A DNA stretch of 64,000 nt from JAIVJM01 sp963816985 (GTDB lineage: Bacteria; Acidobacteriota; Blastocatellia; Pyrinomonadales; Pyrinomonadaceae): the NCBI GenBank assembly GCA_963816985.1, contig CAWFMF010000004.1:4464001-4528000 (forward strand). Reading direction: 5' to 3'. Under the pieces are notes generated by a model that was not told where the DNA came from, did no database searches, and saw only the letters and a program-made list of their open reading frames with translations. A program made the translations under genes and the position numbers. This document shows positions 1 through 9,266 of the stretch, piece after piece. How positions within the stretch are numbered: the stretch's first letter is position 1; the number at the start of each line of letters is the position of its first letter.

Positions 1-615
1 GGTGCCTTCGCTCATCTGGAGGATGCAGGCGATCTCCTCGTAGCTCCGCTCCTCGACATCGCGCAGGACGAGCGGGGCGCGGTATTTTTCGGGGAGCGTG
101 GCGATGGCGCGCGCGACCGCCGAACGCCTCTCGCCCTCGACCACCGTCACGTCCTGCAAGGGGTTCGAGTCGGGCAAATCCAGCTCGGTCGCCTCGCCGG
201 TCGCGTCGTGGCTCTGAAAAAATCCGGTCAGCGAGACGAGCCGCCGGCGCTTGCGGCGGCGCAACTCGCTGATGGCGAGGTTGGTGGCGATGCGGTAGAT
301 GTAGGTCGAGAAGGCGTAGGTCGTCTGGTAGCGGTCAGCCGCCGCGTAGACGCGCATGAAGGTCTCCTGCGCGAGGTCTACCGCCGCGTCGTAGTCGTTC
401 GTCATGCGGTAGACGTAGTTCGTAATCTGGTTGCGGTAGCGCCGCACCAGCTCGGCGAAGGCCGTCTCGTCGCCCTCCAGCGTCGCCGCCAGCAGATGAT
501 GATCGGTGAGCACCTCGTCCAAAGCGACAACCGCCGACGACGCCGCAGGGGCGGACACGCCCCCCGCCGCAGGCGCGGAGAGCAGAAGCTCGGACGTGGA
601 AGAGATGGCGCTCAT
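1..615 (-). CDS. ECF-type RNA polymerase sigma factor, C-terminus cut by window edge
   Basis: This sigma-70 family (ECF) transcription initiation factor runs off the left edge, so 205 codons are visible. Region 2 spans about residues 54-125, with FAELVRRYRN, DLAQETFMRVYAAADRY and STYIYRIATNLAISELRRR, the usual core-binding and -10 recognition helices. Region 4 begins near residue 165 (LPEKYRAPLVLRDVEE) and enters its helix-turn-helix (YEEIACILQMSEGT) at the edge. The start ATG at 615 opens an Ala/Ser-rich leader of about 40 residues that precedes region 2. No anti-sigma gene is visible because the downstream side is outside the window. The family is clear; the regulon cannot be inferred. Confidence 0.93.
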   Translation of the reverse strand, partial: MSAISSTSELLLSAPAAGGVSAPAASSAVVALDEVLTDHHLLAATLEGDETAFAELVRRYRNQITNYVYRMTNDYDAAVDLAQETFMRVYAAADRYQTTYAFSTYIYRIATNLAISELRRRKRRRLVSLTGFFQSHDATGEATELDLPDSNPLQDVTVVEGERRSAVARAIATLPEKYRAPLVLRDVEERSYEEIACILQMSEGT

Positions 616-810
616 CAGGAACCGGCAGGCCCGCAAAAACCCGACAACCGAAGGACTCACAAAACTTTACGCCGCGCCTTCCGCCGCCCGCTTTTTTAAC
701 GGGCCGGGGACGCGTCGTGATTATACACCCCTCCCGGCGTCAGTCCCGCACGTGGGTACACGCCGCGACGCCGCGCCAGTTCCATAATTCCAGCGGCGGA
801 GGCGAGTCAG

Positions 811-902
811 TACCGGGAGCAGTAGCGACCGGGTGCGGCGCTCGTGAGGGTCAAGTTGTGTCCGTAGGTGGAGGCCCACCCGGTCGCCACCGCCCCCGGT
901 AC
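811..902. repeat. Imperfect inverted repeat, family 1 (GTACCG..AGCGACCGGGT)
   Basis: Arms 811-836 and 877-902 are inverted copies matching at about 23 of 26 positions, separated by 40 bases. The arm is related to the arms at 18626-18737 and 62167-62243 (core GCGGTAGCGxGCGGGT), so this is a dispersed palindromic element. Confidence 0.75.
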
Positions 903-908
903 TTTTAA

Positions 909-936
909 TTTGCAGTTTCGCGCAAAGTGCTATAAT
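909..936 (+). promoter_or_regulatory. Predicted sigma-70 promoter of the cytochrome/FeS operon
   Basis: TTTGCA (909-914), a 16-base spacer and a perfect TATAAT (931-936) lie about 110 bases upstream of the ATG at 1046. This is the only strong rightward promoter in the gap and probably drives the three-gene redox operon. Confidence 0.6.
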
Positions 937-1045
937 GCGCTCGTTTTCTTCTCCGGGTTCCGCGTCTTTCGCCGTCTTTCGATGTCCGGCGCTGCGGTCT
1001 CTCAAAAGTTTTCAAATCTTCATCTTCCGCAATTCGATTGAGGCC

Positions 1046-3521
1046 ATGCCCAAAGAAATCAAGAAGCACCAGACCATTCTCGAAGCCATCGAGAAGGTAG
1101 ACATCATTTCCGAGCTTCTGGAAAAGCATAACGGCCACTACGAGCACGAGCTCGACCTCGAAGTCATCGCCTACGGTCGCAACTACAACGGCAAGAAGGT
1201 CGGCCCCTACGTCCAGCTCTTCGAGTTCGACGCGGGCGAGGAGGTCATCCGCGAGGGCGACTGGGGCGGCAACACCTTCTACGTCTCGGTGGAAGGCCAG
1301 CTCCACGTCTACGTCCGCGACCGCGAGACCGAAGAGAACCGCAAGGTCGGCGAGCTTCATCCGGGCGCGAGCTTCGGCGAGATGTCCATCCTCGCCGGTG
1401 TGCCGCGCAACGCGACGATTGTCGTCCCCGCCGGGTCGAAGGCGAAGGTCTCTGGAAGTCCGAAGGCCCGCGCTCCGTCTGCTGCGCAAGCTCCCGAAGT
1501 TCGGGCAGATGCTCGACGCCAACTACCGCAAGCACGGTCTGGGCCGCACGCTCATTGACGTGCGGCAGGTGACGGGCAACGCCTTCAGCCCCGAACTCAT
1601 TGAGAAGCTCGGCAAGTCGGCCCGCTTCATGGTCTACGCCAAGCACCACGTCCTCTTCCACGAGGGCGAGGCCGTTGACCGCATCATCTTCGTCCGCAAC
1701 GGGTGGGTGCGGCGCGTGCGCGGCGGGGTGGTCGGCGCGGCGATGGGCGACATGATGGTCGAGGGTTTGACCGAAGACATCGGCGTTGACTTCCTCGGCG
1801 CGGGAAATTGCCTCGGCCTCGAAGGCATCCCGAAGGACGCGCGGTGGGCCTACACGGCGACCGTGCTCCAAAGAACGGAGGTCTTGGAAGTCGCCATCCC
1901 TCGGCTGCGCTCAGACTCCGCGCTGCGCGACGCTCTGGAGAAGAGCTTCGCCGAATTCTCGCTTGCCGACGACGACGTGGAGGTCACTTCGAAGCTCGAC
2001 CGGCTCGTCGTCTCCGCGACCGAGCGAGAGATTGCGACGGGCGTCGTGGACGGGACGAACCTCCTCGTCATGGACATGGACAAGTGCGTGCGCTGCGGCA
2101 ACTGCTCGATGGCCTGCCATCAGGTTCACGGCCAGTCGCGCCTTTTGCGTCGAGGCATCCACATCGAACGCCCTTCGAAGCTCGGCTCTTCGAACTCGCA
2201 GCACGTCCTCGTCCCTTCGGTCTGCATGCACTGTCAAGACCCGGAGTGTCTGACGGGCTGCCCGACCGGGGCTATCGGTCGCTTCGAGAACGGGCAGATA
2301 GACATTGACCCGAAGACCTGCATCGGCTGCGGCGACTGCGCGACGCAGTGCCCGTACAACGCCATCACGATGATTCCGCGCAAGCCGGAAGTGCCGCCCG
2401 TCCTCACGTTCCAACAGAAGCTGAAGGGCTGGCTCACGCTCTCGCCGCCCGCGCCGCCGAAGCCCGTGACGGCGACGGACAATCTCTTAGCGACCAAGTG
2501 CAACCTCTGCGAGGGGACGGCGCTCAACCCGCCGGACGCGAAGACCCCGGCCTTCTCGTGTCAGGAGAACTGCCCGACGGGCGCGCTCGTGCGCGTCAAC
2601 CCGCGCGAGTATTTCTCGGAAGTCAACACGCGCATCGGCCTCATCTACCGCGACCAGACGCACGCCATCGGTCGCAACATCCACAAGCGGGACACGCCCG
2701 CGCTCCTCTGGCACGTCTTCGGCATCGCGGCGACCGTCGCCGTCACGGCTCTCATCGTCTGGGGCCTGACGCGCTTCCATCTGGACGAGCGGCTGACGGG
2801 CGGCTGGCTGACGCTGCGCTGGATTACGGGGCTCATCGGCTTGGGCGGCATCGCGGCGGTGATGACCTACCCGGCGCGCAAGCAGGTCTACCGGCGGCGC
2901 GCGGGGCCGTTGCGCTACTGGATGCTGATGCACGTCTACCTCGGCCTCATCGCCGGAATCGTTCTGCTGCTCCACGGCGGGCGGACGACGGGCGGACTGC
3001 TGACTTCGGTGCTGATGATTTCGTTCGACGCCGTCATCCTGACCGGCATCTTCGGCGTCGCCGTCTACCTCATCGCCCCGCGCATCATGACGAGCATCGA
3101 GGGCGAGCCGCTGCTGATAGAAGACCTCCGCGCCCGCCGCGACGAGCTGAGCGAGACGCTCGCCGAAATCGGCACGCGGAGCAGCGAGGAGCTGCGCGAG
3201 TTCATTAAGCGGAAGGTGCGCGGCAAGGTCTTCTCCTTCTCGTATCTCGTGCGCCAGTACGTGAGGCGCGAGCCGCTCTCGGAGCTTCTGGCGGCGGGCC
3301 GCGAGGGGTACGAGAAGGAGGCGAAGAGCCTCGACCCCGAATCGCGCCGCCTGCTGCTCGAAGCCGTCGAGGCGACCATCACCCTGCGCCGCGTGGACTC
3401 GCTCATCTACCTGCACCAGCTCCTCAAACTGTGGCTCGCCCCGCACGTCGTCGCGACCTCTCTGATGCTGGCGCTGATGCTCGTCCACATCGTCCAAGTC
3501 GTCTTTTTCGCCGTGCGCTAA
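1046..3521 (+). CDS. Two cyclic-nucleotide-binding domains + four [4Fe-4S] ferredoxin + membrane domain (net +1 frameshift near 1451)
   Basis: A fused redox protein of about 825 residues. The first reading frame starts at ATG 1046 (MPKEIKKHQTILEAIEKV) and carries a CNB domain (GEEVIREGDWGG, GASFGEMSILAGVPRNAT). At about 1449-1453 the frame shifts: dropping one base of GGTCTCTGG joins it to the second frame as VLEVRRPALRLL. A second CNB domain follows (FHEGEAVDRIIFVRNG), then NrfC/DmsB-like cysteine sets from about residue 338 (CVRCGNCSMAC, CMHCQDPECLTGC, CIGCGDCATQC, CNLC..CQENC), enough for four [4Fe-4S] clusters. Several membrane helices lie at about 548-680 and one at the C-terminus. It lies 3 bases upstream of the FHA-cytochrome gene. 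Inference: electron transfer gated by a nucleotide or other ligand. The frameshift may be a sequencing error or real inactivation. Confidence 0.8.
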
Positions 3522-3524
3522 CCT

Positions 3525-5018
3525 ATGCAGACCAGCAAGTTCGTCATCATCCGCGAAGACCTGAACGTTGACCCGACGACGCTCGTCACCGACGGCCTCA
3601 AGATCGGGCGCTCGCCGAGCTGCGAGCTGGTCTTGAACCACCCCTCCGTGTCGCGCCTCCACGCCGGGATAAACGAGACGGGCGGTCGCTTCTACATCTT
3701 CAACTTCAGCCATTCGAGCGGCACGGCGATTAACGGTCGCATCGTCGCCGTCGAGTCGGCGGAAGTCCTCGCCGACGGCGACCTCGTCCAGATCGGCCCC
3801 TTCTTCCTCCAACTTGAACGCGAGGGCGACGCGCTCGTCGCCCGCGTCACGTTGGAGGTCGCCGTCCGCGTGGGTGAGGCCGAAGGGCGCGTTGAAATCC
3901 CGAACGCGGAGCCTCAACCTGCGGCGGCGGCAGCCGGGCAGGACGACCCCGAACTCTCCGACGCCTTGAACGTCTTCTGGGAGAAGCGCAAGCGCGAAGA
4001 GGGCAAGATGCAGCGCATCTCGCCGCTCAGGCCGCGCGCCACCTCGCGCGTCCTCGGCAAGGCCCGCTTCAACTGGACGCCGACGCGCGACCTCGTCCGC
4101 CCGTGGCCTTTCGCGGTCTTCATCTGGGCGACGGTCATCATCGCCGCGCTCGCGGGCGTCGCGGCGGTCGTCTACGCGAGCGCCTACACGCCCGCGCCCA
4201 TCTCTTCGCCGCACGCGCGCAACACGTTGCAGGCCCAACCGGCAATCGCGCGCCAGCCGAACGGCTCGTCATGTACGACCTGTCACACCTTGACGGGCAG
4301 CATGGAGGCCAAGTGCGCCGACTGCCATCAGGCCGAGGGCTTCACCGCGACCGTCACGGACGCGCACCAGAACGCGGGCGTCGGCTGCACGAGCTGCCAC
4401 GTCGAGCATCAGGGGACGGAGTTCCGCCCGTCGGTGGCGAGCCTCCAGACCTGCACGAACTGCCACAACGATGCGAACCCGAAGACCTTCAACGGCAAGC
4501 GCGTCGGCACGCCGCACGGCGGGACGTTCGGCTACCCCGTGGCGGACGGCAAGTGGGTTTGGAAGGGCTTGGAGAAAGAGGAGTGGGAGCGCAAGCCCGC
4601 CGAGTTGCGCGAGGCGCGCGTGCAGATGGAAGAGGCCGCCAAGCGCTGGCCCACGGCGGGCGACCCCGCAGCGGCGCAACGCACAGCCGAGTTCCATGCG
4701 CTACACCTCTACCGCATCAAGGCCGTGGGCGGTCTTAAAGGTAACAAGGACGGCGAGCTTTCCTGCGGGACGTGCCATCAATCCTTTGCGCCGCTTGACC
4801 GCGCGACGCCGCGCACGACCTGCGGCGCGTGCCACAACGGCGACCCCGGCGGCAAGTTCGAGAAAGTGCTCGCCGCCGACCAGCCGAACTGCAACTCCTG
4901 CCACGTCCAGCACGTCAAGGGGCGGCGCGAGTGGGGCTCGTCGCTCCTCGCGGGAAGTCCGGCGGAGACGCCGAAGAAGGCGGAAGCCCCGCGCTTCGTT
5001 TCATCCATACTCAACTGA
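3525..5018 (+). CDS. FHA-domain, membrane-anchored heptaheme cytochrome c
   Basis: A 497-residue protein with an N-terminal forkhead-associated domain (about 20-95; KIGRSPSCELVLNHPSVSRLH and NGR match the phosphothreonine-binding loops). A linker and a single membrane helix (about 190-220, WPFAVFIWATVIIAALAG) follow, then a C-terminal domain with seven CxxCH heme motifs (CTTCH, CADCH, CTSCH, CTNCH, CGTCH, CGACH, CNSCH). The orientation implied is a cytoplasmic FHA domain and a periplasmic heme domain. FHA domains bind phosphothreonine peptides, so the gene suggests phosphorylation-dependent docking or control of a cytochrome, which is inference. It follows the CNB/FeS gene by 3 bases and precedes the FeS-flavoprotein. 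The heme count is read directly. Confidence 0.9.
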   Translation: MQTSKFVIIREDLNVDPTTLVTDGLKIGRSPSCELVLNHPSVSRLHAGINETGGRFYIFNFSHSSGTAINGRIVAVESAEVLADGDLVQIGPFFLQLEREGDALVARVTLEVAVRVGEAEGRVEIPNAEPQPAAAAAGQDDPELSDALNVFWEKRKREEGKMQRISPLRPRATSRVLGKARFNWTPTRDLVRPWPFAVFIWATVIIAALAGVAAVVYASAYTPAPISSPHARNTLQAQPAIARQPNGSSCTTCHTLTGSMEAKCADCHQAEGFTATVTDAHQNAGVGCTSCHVEHQGTEFRPSVASLQTCTNCHNDANPKTFNGKRVGTPHGGTFGYPVADGKWVWKGLEKEEWERKPAELREARVQMEEAAKRWPTAGDPAAAQRTAEFHALHLYRIKAVGGLKGNKDGELSCGTCHQSFAPLDRATPRTTCGACHNGDPGGKFEKVLAADQPNCNSCHVQHVKGRREWGSSLLAGSPAETPKKAEAPRFVSSILN

Positions 5019-5060
5019 TAGGGCGCGTCCTCGAAACGGGGACGCGCCTCGTCGAAGACC

Positions 5061-6612
5061 ATGAAAAAGGCACAACTCTTCGTCATCCTCGCGCTGCTCG
5101 CGCTGCTCTGGGCGACTAACCTCCTGACGCAAGACCCCAGCAAGAGCTTCTTCGGCGGCCTGCCGTGGTGGGGGTGGGCGGGCATCGGCATCTTCCTCCT
5201 CGTCACCGCCCTCGCGTTTGCGCTGCGCGACGCGCGACGCGCGCGGCTGCTCTTGGAAGAGCCTCTGCCGCCGAAAGTCGAAGAGGACGACGGCAGAATC
5301 AAGCTCACAAAAGAGCAGCTCGAAAAGTACGACCCCGAAGGGCCGGACTACCCGCACCCGGTCGTCATCACCGAGCGCTGCATCGGCTGCCACGCCTGCG
5401 TGGACGCGTGCCCGCACGACGTGCTCGCCATCGTCAACAACTACGCGACTCCGGTCGCGCCCGACCAGTGCATGGAGGACACGGCCTGTCAGGTCGAGTG
5501 CCCCGTCAACCCGAAGGCGTGCATCGTCGTCAACACGTCGAAGAAGATACCGCCCCGCAAGGTTCCGAACCGCGACGCGGCCTATATGACGAACGTGCCG
5601 GGCTGCTTCATCATCGGCGACGTGTCGGGCACGCCGCTTGATTAAGAACGCGACGAACGAAGGCGCGGACTGCATCAACCACATCGCCTCAGAACTCCGT
5701 AACGGCACGCCGCCCGAAACGAAGGCCGAGATTGAAGTCGCCATCATCGGCATCGGCCCCGCGGGGCTCTCCGCTGCCATCACCGCGCAGCAGCACGGCC
5801 TCTCCTACGTCGGCATCGAGCAGGACAGGGTGCTCGCCACGATTGACGCCTACCCGGCGAACAAGTACGTCTTCTTCAAGCCCGAAACGATGGAGCCGCG
5901 CGGCGGCATCAAGCCCGAAGGCGCGGGCGCGCAGCGCGAAGCCATCCTCGAAGGCTGGAAGCAGGCGATGACCGAGACGGGCGTGCGCGTCAACGAGACC
6001 GAGAGCTGCAAGTCAGTCAAGCGCGCCGAGGACGGCGACTACTTCGTCGTCCAGACCGAGAAGGGCACGGAGAAAGAGAAAGTCACGTACCGCGCGCGCC
6101 GCGTCGTCTTAGCCTTGGGCAACCGTGGGACGCCGATGAAGCTGCGCGTCGCGGGCGAGGAGATGAAGGTCACGCGCGACGGCAAGACCGAGGACAAGGT
6201 GAAGTACAAGTTGACCGACCCGGAGGAGCACCGGCGCAAACGTATCATCGTCGTCGGCGCGGGCAACTCGGCCATCGAGGCGGCGGTTGATCTGGTCGCG
6301 CGCCGTCAGGGCGACAAAATCACCTTCCGCCCGCCCGAAGAGATTAACGACGTGACGCTCGTCATCCGCTCCGACATGAAGAACGACCTCAAGTTCGGCA
6401 ACAAGCTTCAGGTCTTCGACTGCATTGACGAGGGCAAGATTAAAGTCTTCTTCGGAACCGGCATCAAGGAGATTAAGGACGATGAGGTCGTCTTGATGAA
6501 CGCCCGCACCGAAGAGGTCAAGGCCACCGTCCCCAACGACTACATCTTCGCCATGATCGGCGGCGACCGCCCGACCAAGTTCCTCGAAGCCATCGGCATC
6601 AAGATCGGGTGA
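5061..6612 (+). CDS. Membrane-anchored ferredoxin-flavoprotein oxidoreductase (net +1 frameshift at 5638-5639)
   Basis: The first frame has two N-terminal membrane helices (residues 4-22 and about 34-53) and a ferredoxin domain (CIGCHACVDACP, then CMEDTACQVECP). The second frame has a thioredoxin-reductase/YpdA-like domain with two Rossmann motifs (GIGPAGLSAAITAQQHG for FAD, VVGAGNSAIEAAVDL for NAD(P)H). The frames meet at CCGCTTGATTAA. Removing one T turns the stop into CTG ATT AAG and restores a continuous GDVSGTPLIKNATNEGA, a recognisable stretch of this family, so this is one gene of about 517 codons rather than two. A TTG at 5638 could start the second half separately, but that would split the conserved stretch. 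It is the last gene of the rightward redox operon and could pass electrons between NAD(P)H and the cytochromes. Confidence 0.82.
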
Positions 6613-6622
6613 TAAAGAGGCA

Positions 6623-6923
6623 GAAGCCCGACCGTGAGGGAGGGCGTCCGGCAGGCATGAGATATCCCCGAAGGGGATGAAGATATTAGCCGGGGGCAAG
6701 CGGACGAAGTTCGCGCCGCCCCCGGTTCGCATGGATGAAAGAATCCGACCCTGAAGGGGTCGCGGATTCAACGTTGAATCCGCGACCCCTTCAGGGTCGG
6801 ATTTATTTTCTCGTCTGTTCCGGGGGCGACGTGCTGCGCACTTGCCCCCGGCTATTATCTTCTGCCCTTTCAGGGCAGGACTTGAATCATTCGTGCCCGC
6901 GCCCTCCCTCACGGTCGGGCTTC
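6623..6923. repeat. Composite repeat element between converging operons
   Basis: This 301-base block fills the gap 6613-6938. It is bounded by a perfect 24-bp inverted repeat (6623-6646 GAAGCCCGACCGTGAGGGAG.. and 6900-6923). Inside are the 62-bp palindrome at 6742-6803 and units of the form CCCC-TTC-GGGG followed by GGCTAATATCTT or GGCTATTATCTT, related to the repeats at 36240 and 42332. A single copy of the boundary arm recurs at 62136-62159 with one mismatch. No gene is seen. Confidence 0.8.
6742..6803. repeat. 62-bp perfect palindrome
   Basis: The sequence is its own reverse complement around position 6772/6773 (CAACGTTG at the centre; arms contain CCGACCCTGAAGGGGTCGCG). With essentially no loop it could extrude as a cruciform, or act as a bidirectional transcription barrier between the two converging redox operons. 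Confidence 0.9.
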
Positions 6924-6938
6924 CGCCCCTTCGTGTGC

Positions 6939-7484
6939 TTAGGGCTCAAGGCCGTTGGTCGGGACGGGGCGGCCCATGCTCTGGTAGATGCTGACGATCT
7001 CGTCCATCTTCTCCTTCGCTTCGGCGTTGGAGGGGTCGTAGCGCAGCACGCGGCGATAGTCGCCGAGGGCGTACTTGTAAAGACGCGGGTTCCCGGCGTC
7101 GCGGTAGACGTTGCCGCGCGCGAGGTAGGCTTCGGCGGCGGCCTTCTTGTCGGCGGCGGAAGCGGCGGGCGCATCGGCCTTCGCCGACACCTTCTCGATG
7201 CGCGCGTCGTACTCCGCCGTGTTGGCTAAGGCTCGGTCGGCGTCGCCGCCCGCCGGGGCTTGCTGGGCCGCGTTGCCGTTCGTCGTCGTTGGGGTCGCCC
7301 CGCCGCCGTGTGAAGACGTGGCGCCCATCTCTTTGGAGTTGGCGGTGTTCGTCGTCGCGGCGCGGCTTGAGCTGGCCGTCGCGTTCGAGTTCTGGGTGTT
7401 GCGGTTGGCGCTCTCGGAACGCCCGCAGGCGGCGTTGACTAAATTCAGGGCGAGCGCGAAGGCGAAGAAGATAACGGTCTTCAT
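6939..7484 (-). CDS. Putative TPR lipoprotein
   Basis: A 181-residue exported protein. The N-terminus is a signal sequence ending in a lipobox-like LVNAAC, followed by a long Asn/Thr/Ser/Gly-rich low-complexity stretch (about 25-85). The C-terminal third holds helical repeats of tetratricopeptide type (AYLARGNVYRDAG, YKYALGDYRRVLRYDPSNAE). GAGGAG lies about 8 bases before the ATG. It is the last gene of the leftward cytochrome operon, so it may be an accessory or assembly factor. No catalytic motif is visible and its specific role is unknown. Confidence 0.75.
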   Translation of the reverse strand: MKTVIFFAFALALNLVNAACGRSESANRNTQNSNATASSSRAATTNTANSKEMGATSSHGGGATPTTTNGNAAQQAPAGGDADRALANTAEYDARIEKVSAKADAPAASAADKKAAAEAYLARGNVYRDAGNPRLYKYALGDYRRVLRYDPSNAEAKEKMDEIVSIYQSMGRPVPTNGLEP

Positions 7485-7529
7485 TGTTTGATGGCTCCTC
7501 GATTGATTTCGAAGCCATGATACACGCGA

Positions 7530-7561
7530 ACGCCCGTCAGGTCACATGCCTTGACGGGCGT
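7530..7561 (-). terminator. Stem-loop downstream of the tetraheme cytochrome gene
   Basis: ACGCCCGTCA (7530-7539) and TGACGGGCGT (7552-7561) form a 10-bp perfect stem with a 12-base loop, 29 bases past the stop of the cytochrome gene. No U-run follows, so it may stabilise the mRNA end or attenuate rather than terminate. Confidence 0.45.
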
Positions 7562-7589
7562 CGCGGAATTGGTCAGACGGAAATGAAAA

Positions 7590-8174
7590 TTACTTGCCGG
7601 TGTGGCAGTCCGTGCATTGTTGCGAGGTCGGGGCCTTGACGTTCTTGCGCGCGTCCGCCGCCGCGTCGTGGCAGCCCGCGCAGTTGCGGTGGAAGGCTTC
7701 CTCGTTGGTGAGGACGGTCGGGTCAGACTCGCCCTCGGCGGTGTACTGCGGGATGTCGGCGCCGATTTTGGGCTTCTGGCCGTCCTGCGCGTGGCAGGAG
7801 CGGCAGGTCACCACTTCGGGCGTCTTCGCGTCCTTGACTGTCTCGGCGGTCAGGGTCACGGTGCGGTCGGCGGGGTTCGCCGTCGCGAGCGGCGGATGCT
7901 TGGCGGCCTCGGCGGCGGGCTGGTCGGTGTGGTGACACTCGACGCAGCCGATGAGCTTCGTGCCGTCAACGCTGTAGTTCTTCGTCGCGTGGTTGACGTG
8001 GCTGAAGGGCACCGAGAGCGCCTTCGGCTTCTTCGAGTCGGTCGAGAGCTTGTACTCGTCCTTCGGGAGCTTTCCGCCCTGCGCGGTCAGAGAGGCCGTG
8101 CCCGACGAGGGGTTGAAGCCGCACGCGAGACAGAGGTAGCAAGCGAAGGTGGCGATTACTATCAAGAGTTTCAT
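7590..8174 (-). CDS. Tetraheme cytochrome c (class III/c7-like), exported
   Basis: A 194-residue secreted cytochrome with an N-terminal hydrophobic signal (possibly lipoprotein type, LCLACG) and four CxxCH motifs (CVECH, CRSCH, CAGCH, CTDCH). Additional histidines suited to axial ligation are seen (FSHVNHA, HHTD, AFHRNC). The pattern SVPFSHVNHA..Y.VDGT..IGCVECHH resembles cytochrome c3/c7 domains. It follows two nonaheme genes in the operon and would act as a small periplasmic electron carrier between larger cytochromes. Partners are inferred from order only. Confidence 0.88.
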   Translation of the reverse strand: MKLLIVIATFACYLCLACGFNPSSGTASLTAQGGKLPKDEYKLSTDSKKPKALSVPFSHVNHATKNYSVDGTKLIGCVECHHTDQPAAEAAKHPPLATANPADRTVTLTAETVKDAKTPEVVTCRSCHAQDGQKPKIGADIPQYTAEGESDPTVLTNEEAFHRNCAGCHDAAADARKNVKAPTSQQCTDCHTGK

Positions 8175-8315
8175 TGGAGGCTGTCCTTAGAACTTTCCTG
8201 CCGGCGGAAGTGATTTCAAAAGAGCTTCTGTGGGGAGAATGGCGCGGTCGGAATGATAGACGGGGTGCAAGTCCGTGTCAAACTTTTTTCCCGTTGACGA
8301 AAGGAGGCGTCGGCT

Positions 8316-9248
8316 TCAGAAGCGGAAGGTCGGCCCCTTGTGGCAACGCTTGCAGTCGGCGAAGTCGTCGCCGCCGAAGGCGCGGCGGTTGTTGTGGCAC
8401 GTCATGCAGCTCTGCGCGCGCCCCGAAGCGAAGTGCTGCGTCGGGCGCGGCGAAGTGACCTGTCTCGACTGCGGCGCTCCGGCGCGGACGCCGTGGCACT
8501 CGGCGCAGCTCAAGCCCTGACGCGGGCCGTGCGTGGCGTGGCTGAAGCTGACGCGGAAGGCGCGCGAGTCGGCGGGCGTCCGCCGGTAGCCGCCCGGCGC
8601 GTGGCAAGCGCCGCACGAAGAGATGTCGCGGCCCCCGGACTGCGCGCCCGGCGTGTGGCACTGGTAGCAGTTCTGGTGCGCGGCGAGCCCGGCGGGGATG
8701 GTGAGCGCGACGCCGCGCCGTGCGCTCGTGTGGCAGGCGGCACAGCCCTGTTCCGGACGCCCGCCGCCGGTCGTGTGCTGCGCGTGGTCGAAGCGGACGT
8801 TGAAGCTCTTGAGCGAAGGGAAGCCTTTGACGGGCGGGTTCGACGACTCGACGTTCGTGTGGCAGATGGTGCAGATGGGCTGGCCCGCCGTGACGAACTG
8901 TTGGAAGTGGCAACTGGTGCAGGACTTGTGACCGGGAAGACTCGGCTGCGGCGAGTTGCCCGCGCGCTGGTGGCACGAGGCGCAGGCGACGCCCGAATGC
9001 GCCGGGAGCGTGTGCGAGAAGTTCGTGAAGCCGCCGCCCTGCGCCGTCGCCGCCGGGACGAAACCGGCGCGGACGAAGTTGAGCGCGAGAGTGTTGGGCG
9101 AGGCGTCGGCGCGCGCGCCGGGCCAGGCGGCGAAGACGAAGAAGGCACAGCCCGCCGTCAGTAAGGCGAGCGAAAACCAACGACGCGCGCGCCCGTCTAC
9201 GGGCGGCGTCGCGGCTTGCGAAGTTTGAGCGTTGGAGTCTCTCGTCAT
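8316..9248 (-). CDS. Nonaheme cytochrome c, exported/membrane-anchored
   Basis: A 310-residue protein with a hydrophobic N-terminal segment (about 24-45, WFSLALLTAGCAFFVFAAW), acting as signal or anchor. Nine CxxCH heme motifs follow (CASCH, CTSCH, CTICH, CAACH, CYQCH, CGACH, CAECH, CMTCH, CKRCH). Repeating FSHxxH and FDHAQH segments supply distal histidines, typical of c3/c7-type modules repeated in tandem. The stop of the preceding nonaheme gene lies 18 bases upstream, so the two are cotranscribed. Likely function is electron transfer outside the cytoplasm; donor and acceptor are unknown. Confidence 0.9.
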   Translation of the reverse strand: MTRDSNAQTSQAATPPVDGRARRWFSLALLTAGCAFFVFAAWPGARADASPNTLALNFVRAGFVPAATAQGGGFTNFSHTLPAHSGVACASCHQRAGNSPQPSLPGHKSCTSCHFQQFVTAGQPICTICHTNVESSNPPVKGFPSLKSFNVRFDHAQHTTGGGRPEQGCAACHTSARRGVALTIPAGLAAHQNCYQCHTPGAQSGGRDISSCGACHAPGGYRRTPADSRAFRVSFSHATHGPRQGLSCAECHGVRAGAPQSRQVTSPRPTQHFASGRAQSCMTCHNNRRAFGGDDFADCKRCHKGPTFRF

Positions 9249-9266
9249 CGCTTGCGCTTCAAAAAA

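Larger units (their letters stand above)
616..1045. other. Intergenic region between divergent sigma factor and redox operon
   Basis: These 430 bases hold no convincing gene. They contain an imperfect inverted repeat (811-902) of the GTACCGGGAGC.. family and a near-consensus promoter (909-936) for the rightward operon. Open frames crossing it are short and have no recognisable domains. Confidence 0.6.

Noticed and set aside
2487..4238. 583-codon open frame on the reverse strand across the CNB-FeS and FHA-cytochrome genes
   Set aside because: It is Arg/Asp/Glu-rich without domains and lies opposite two genes with clear motifs; high GC content creates such antisense frames.
5638..6612. Separate flavoprotein gene starting at TTG 5638
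   Set aside because: The stretch GDVSGTPL-IKNATNEGA is continuous in this family, so a start in its middle is unlikely; a frameshift explains the data better.
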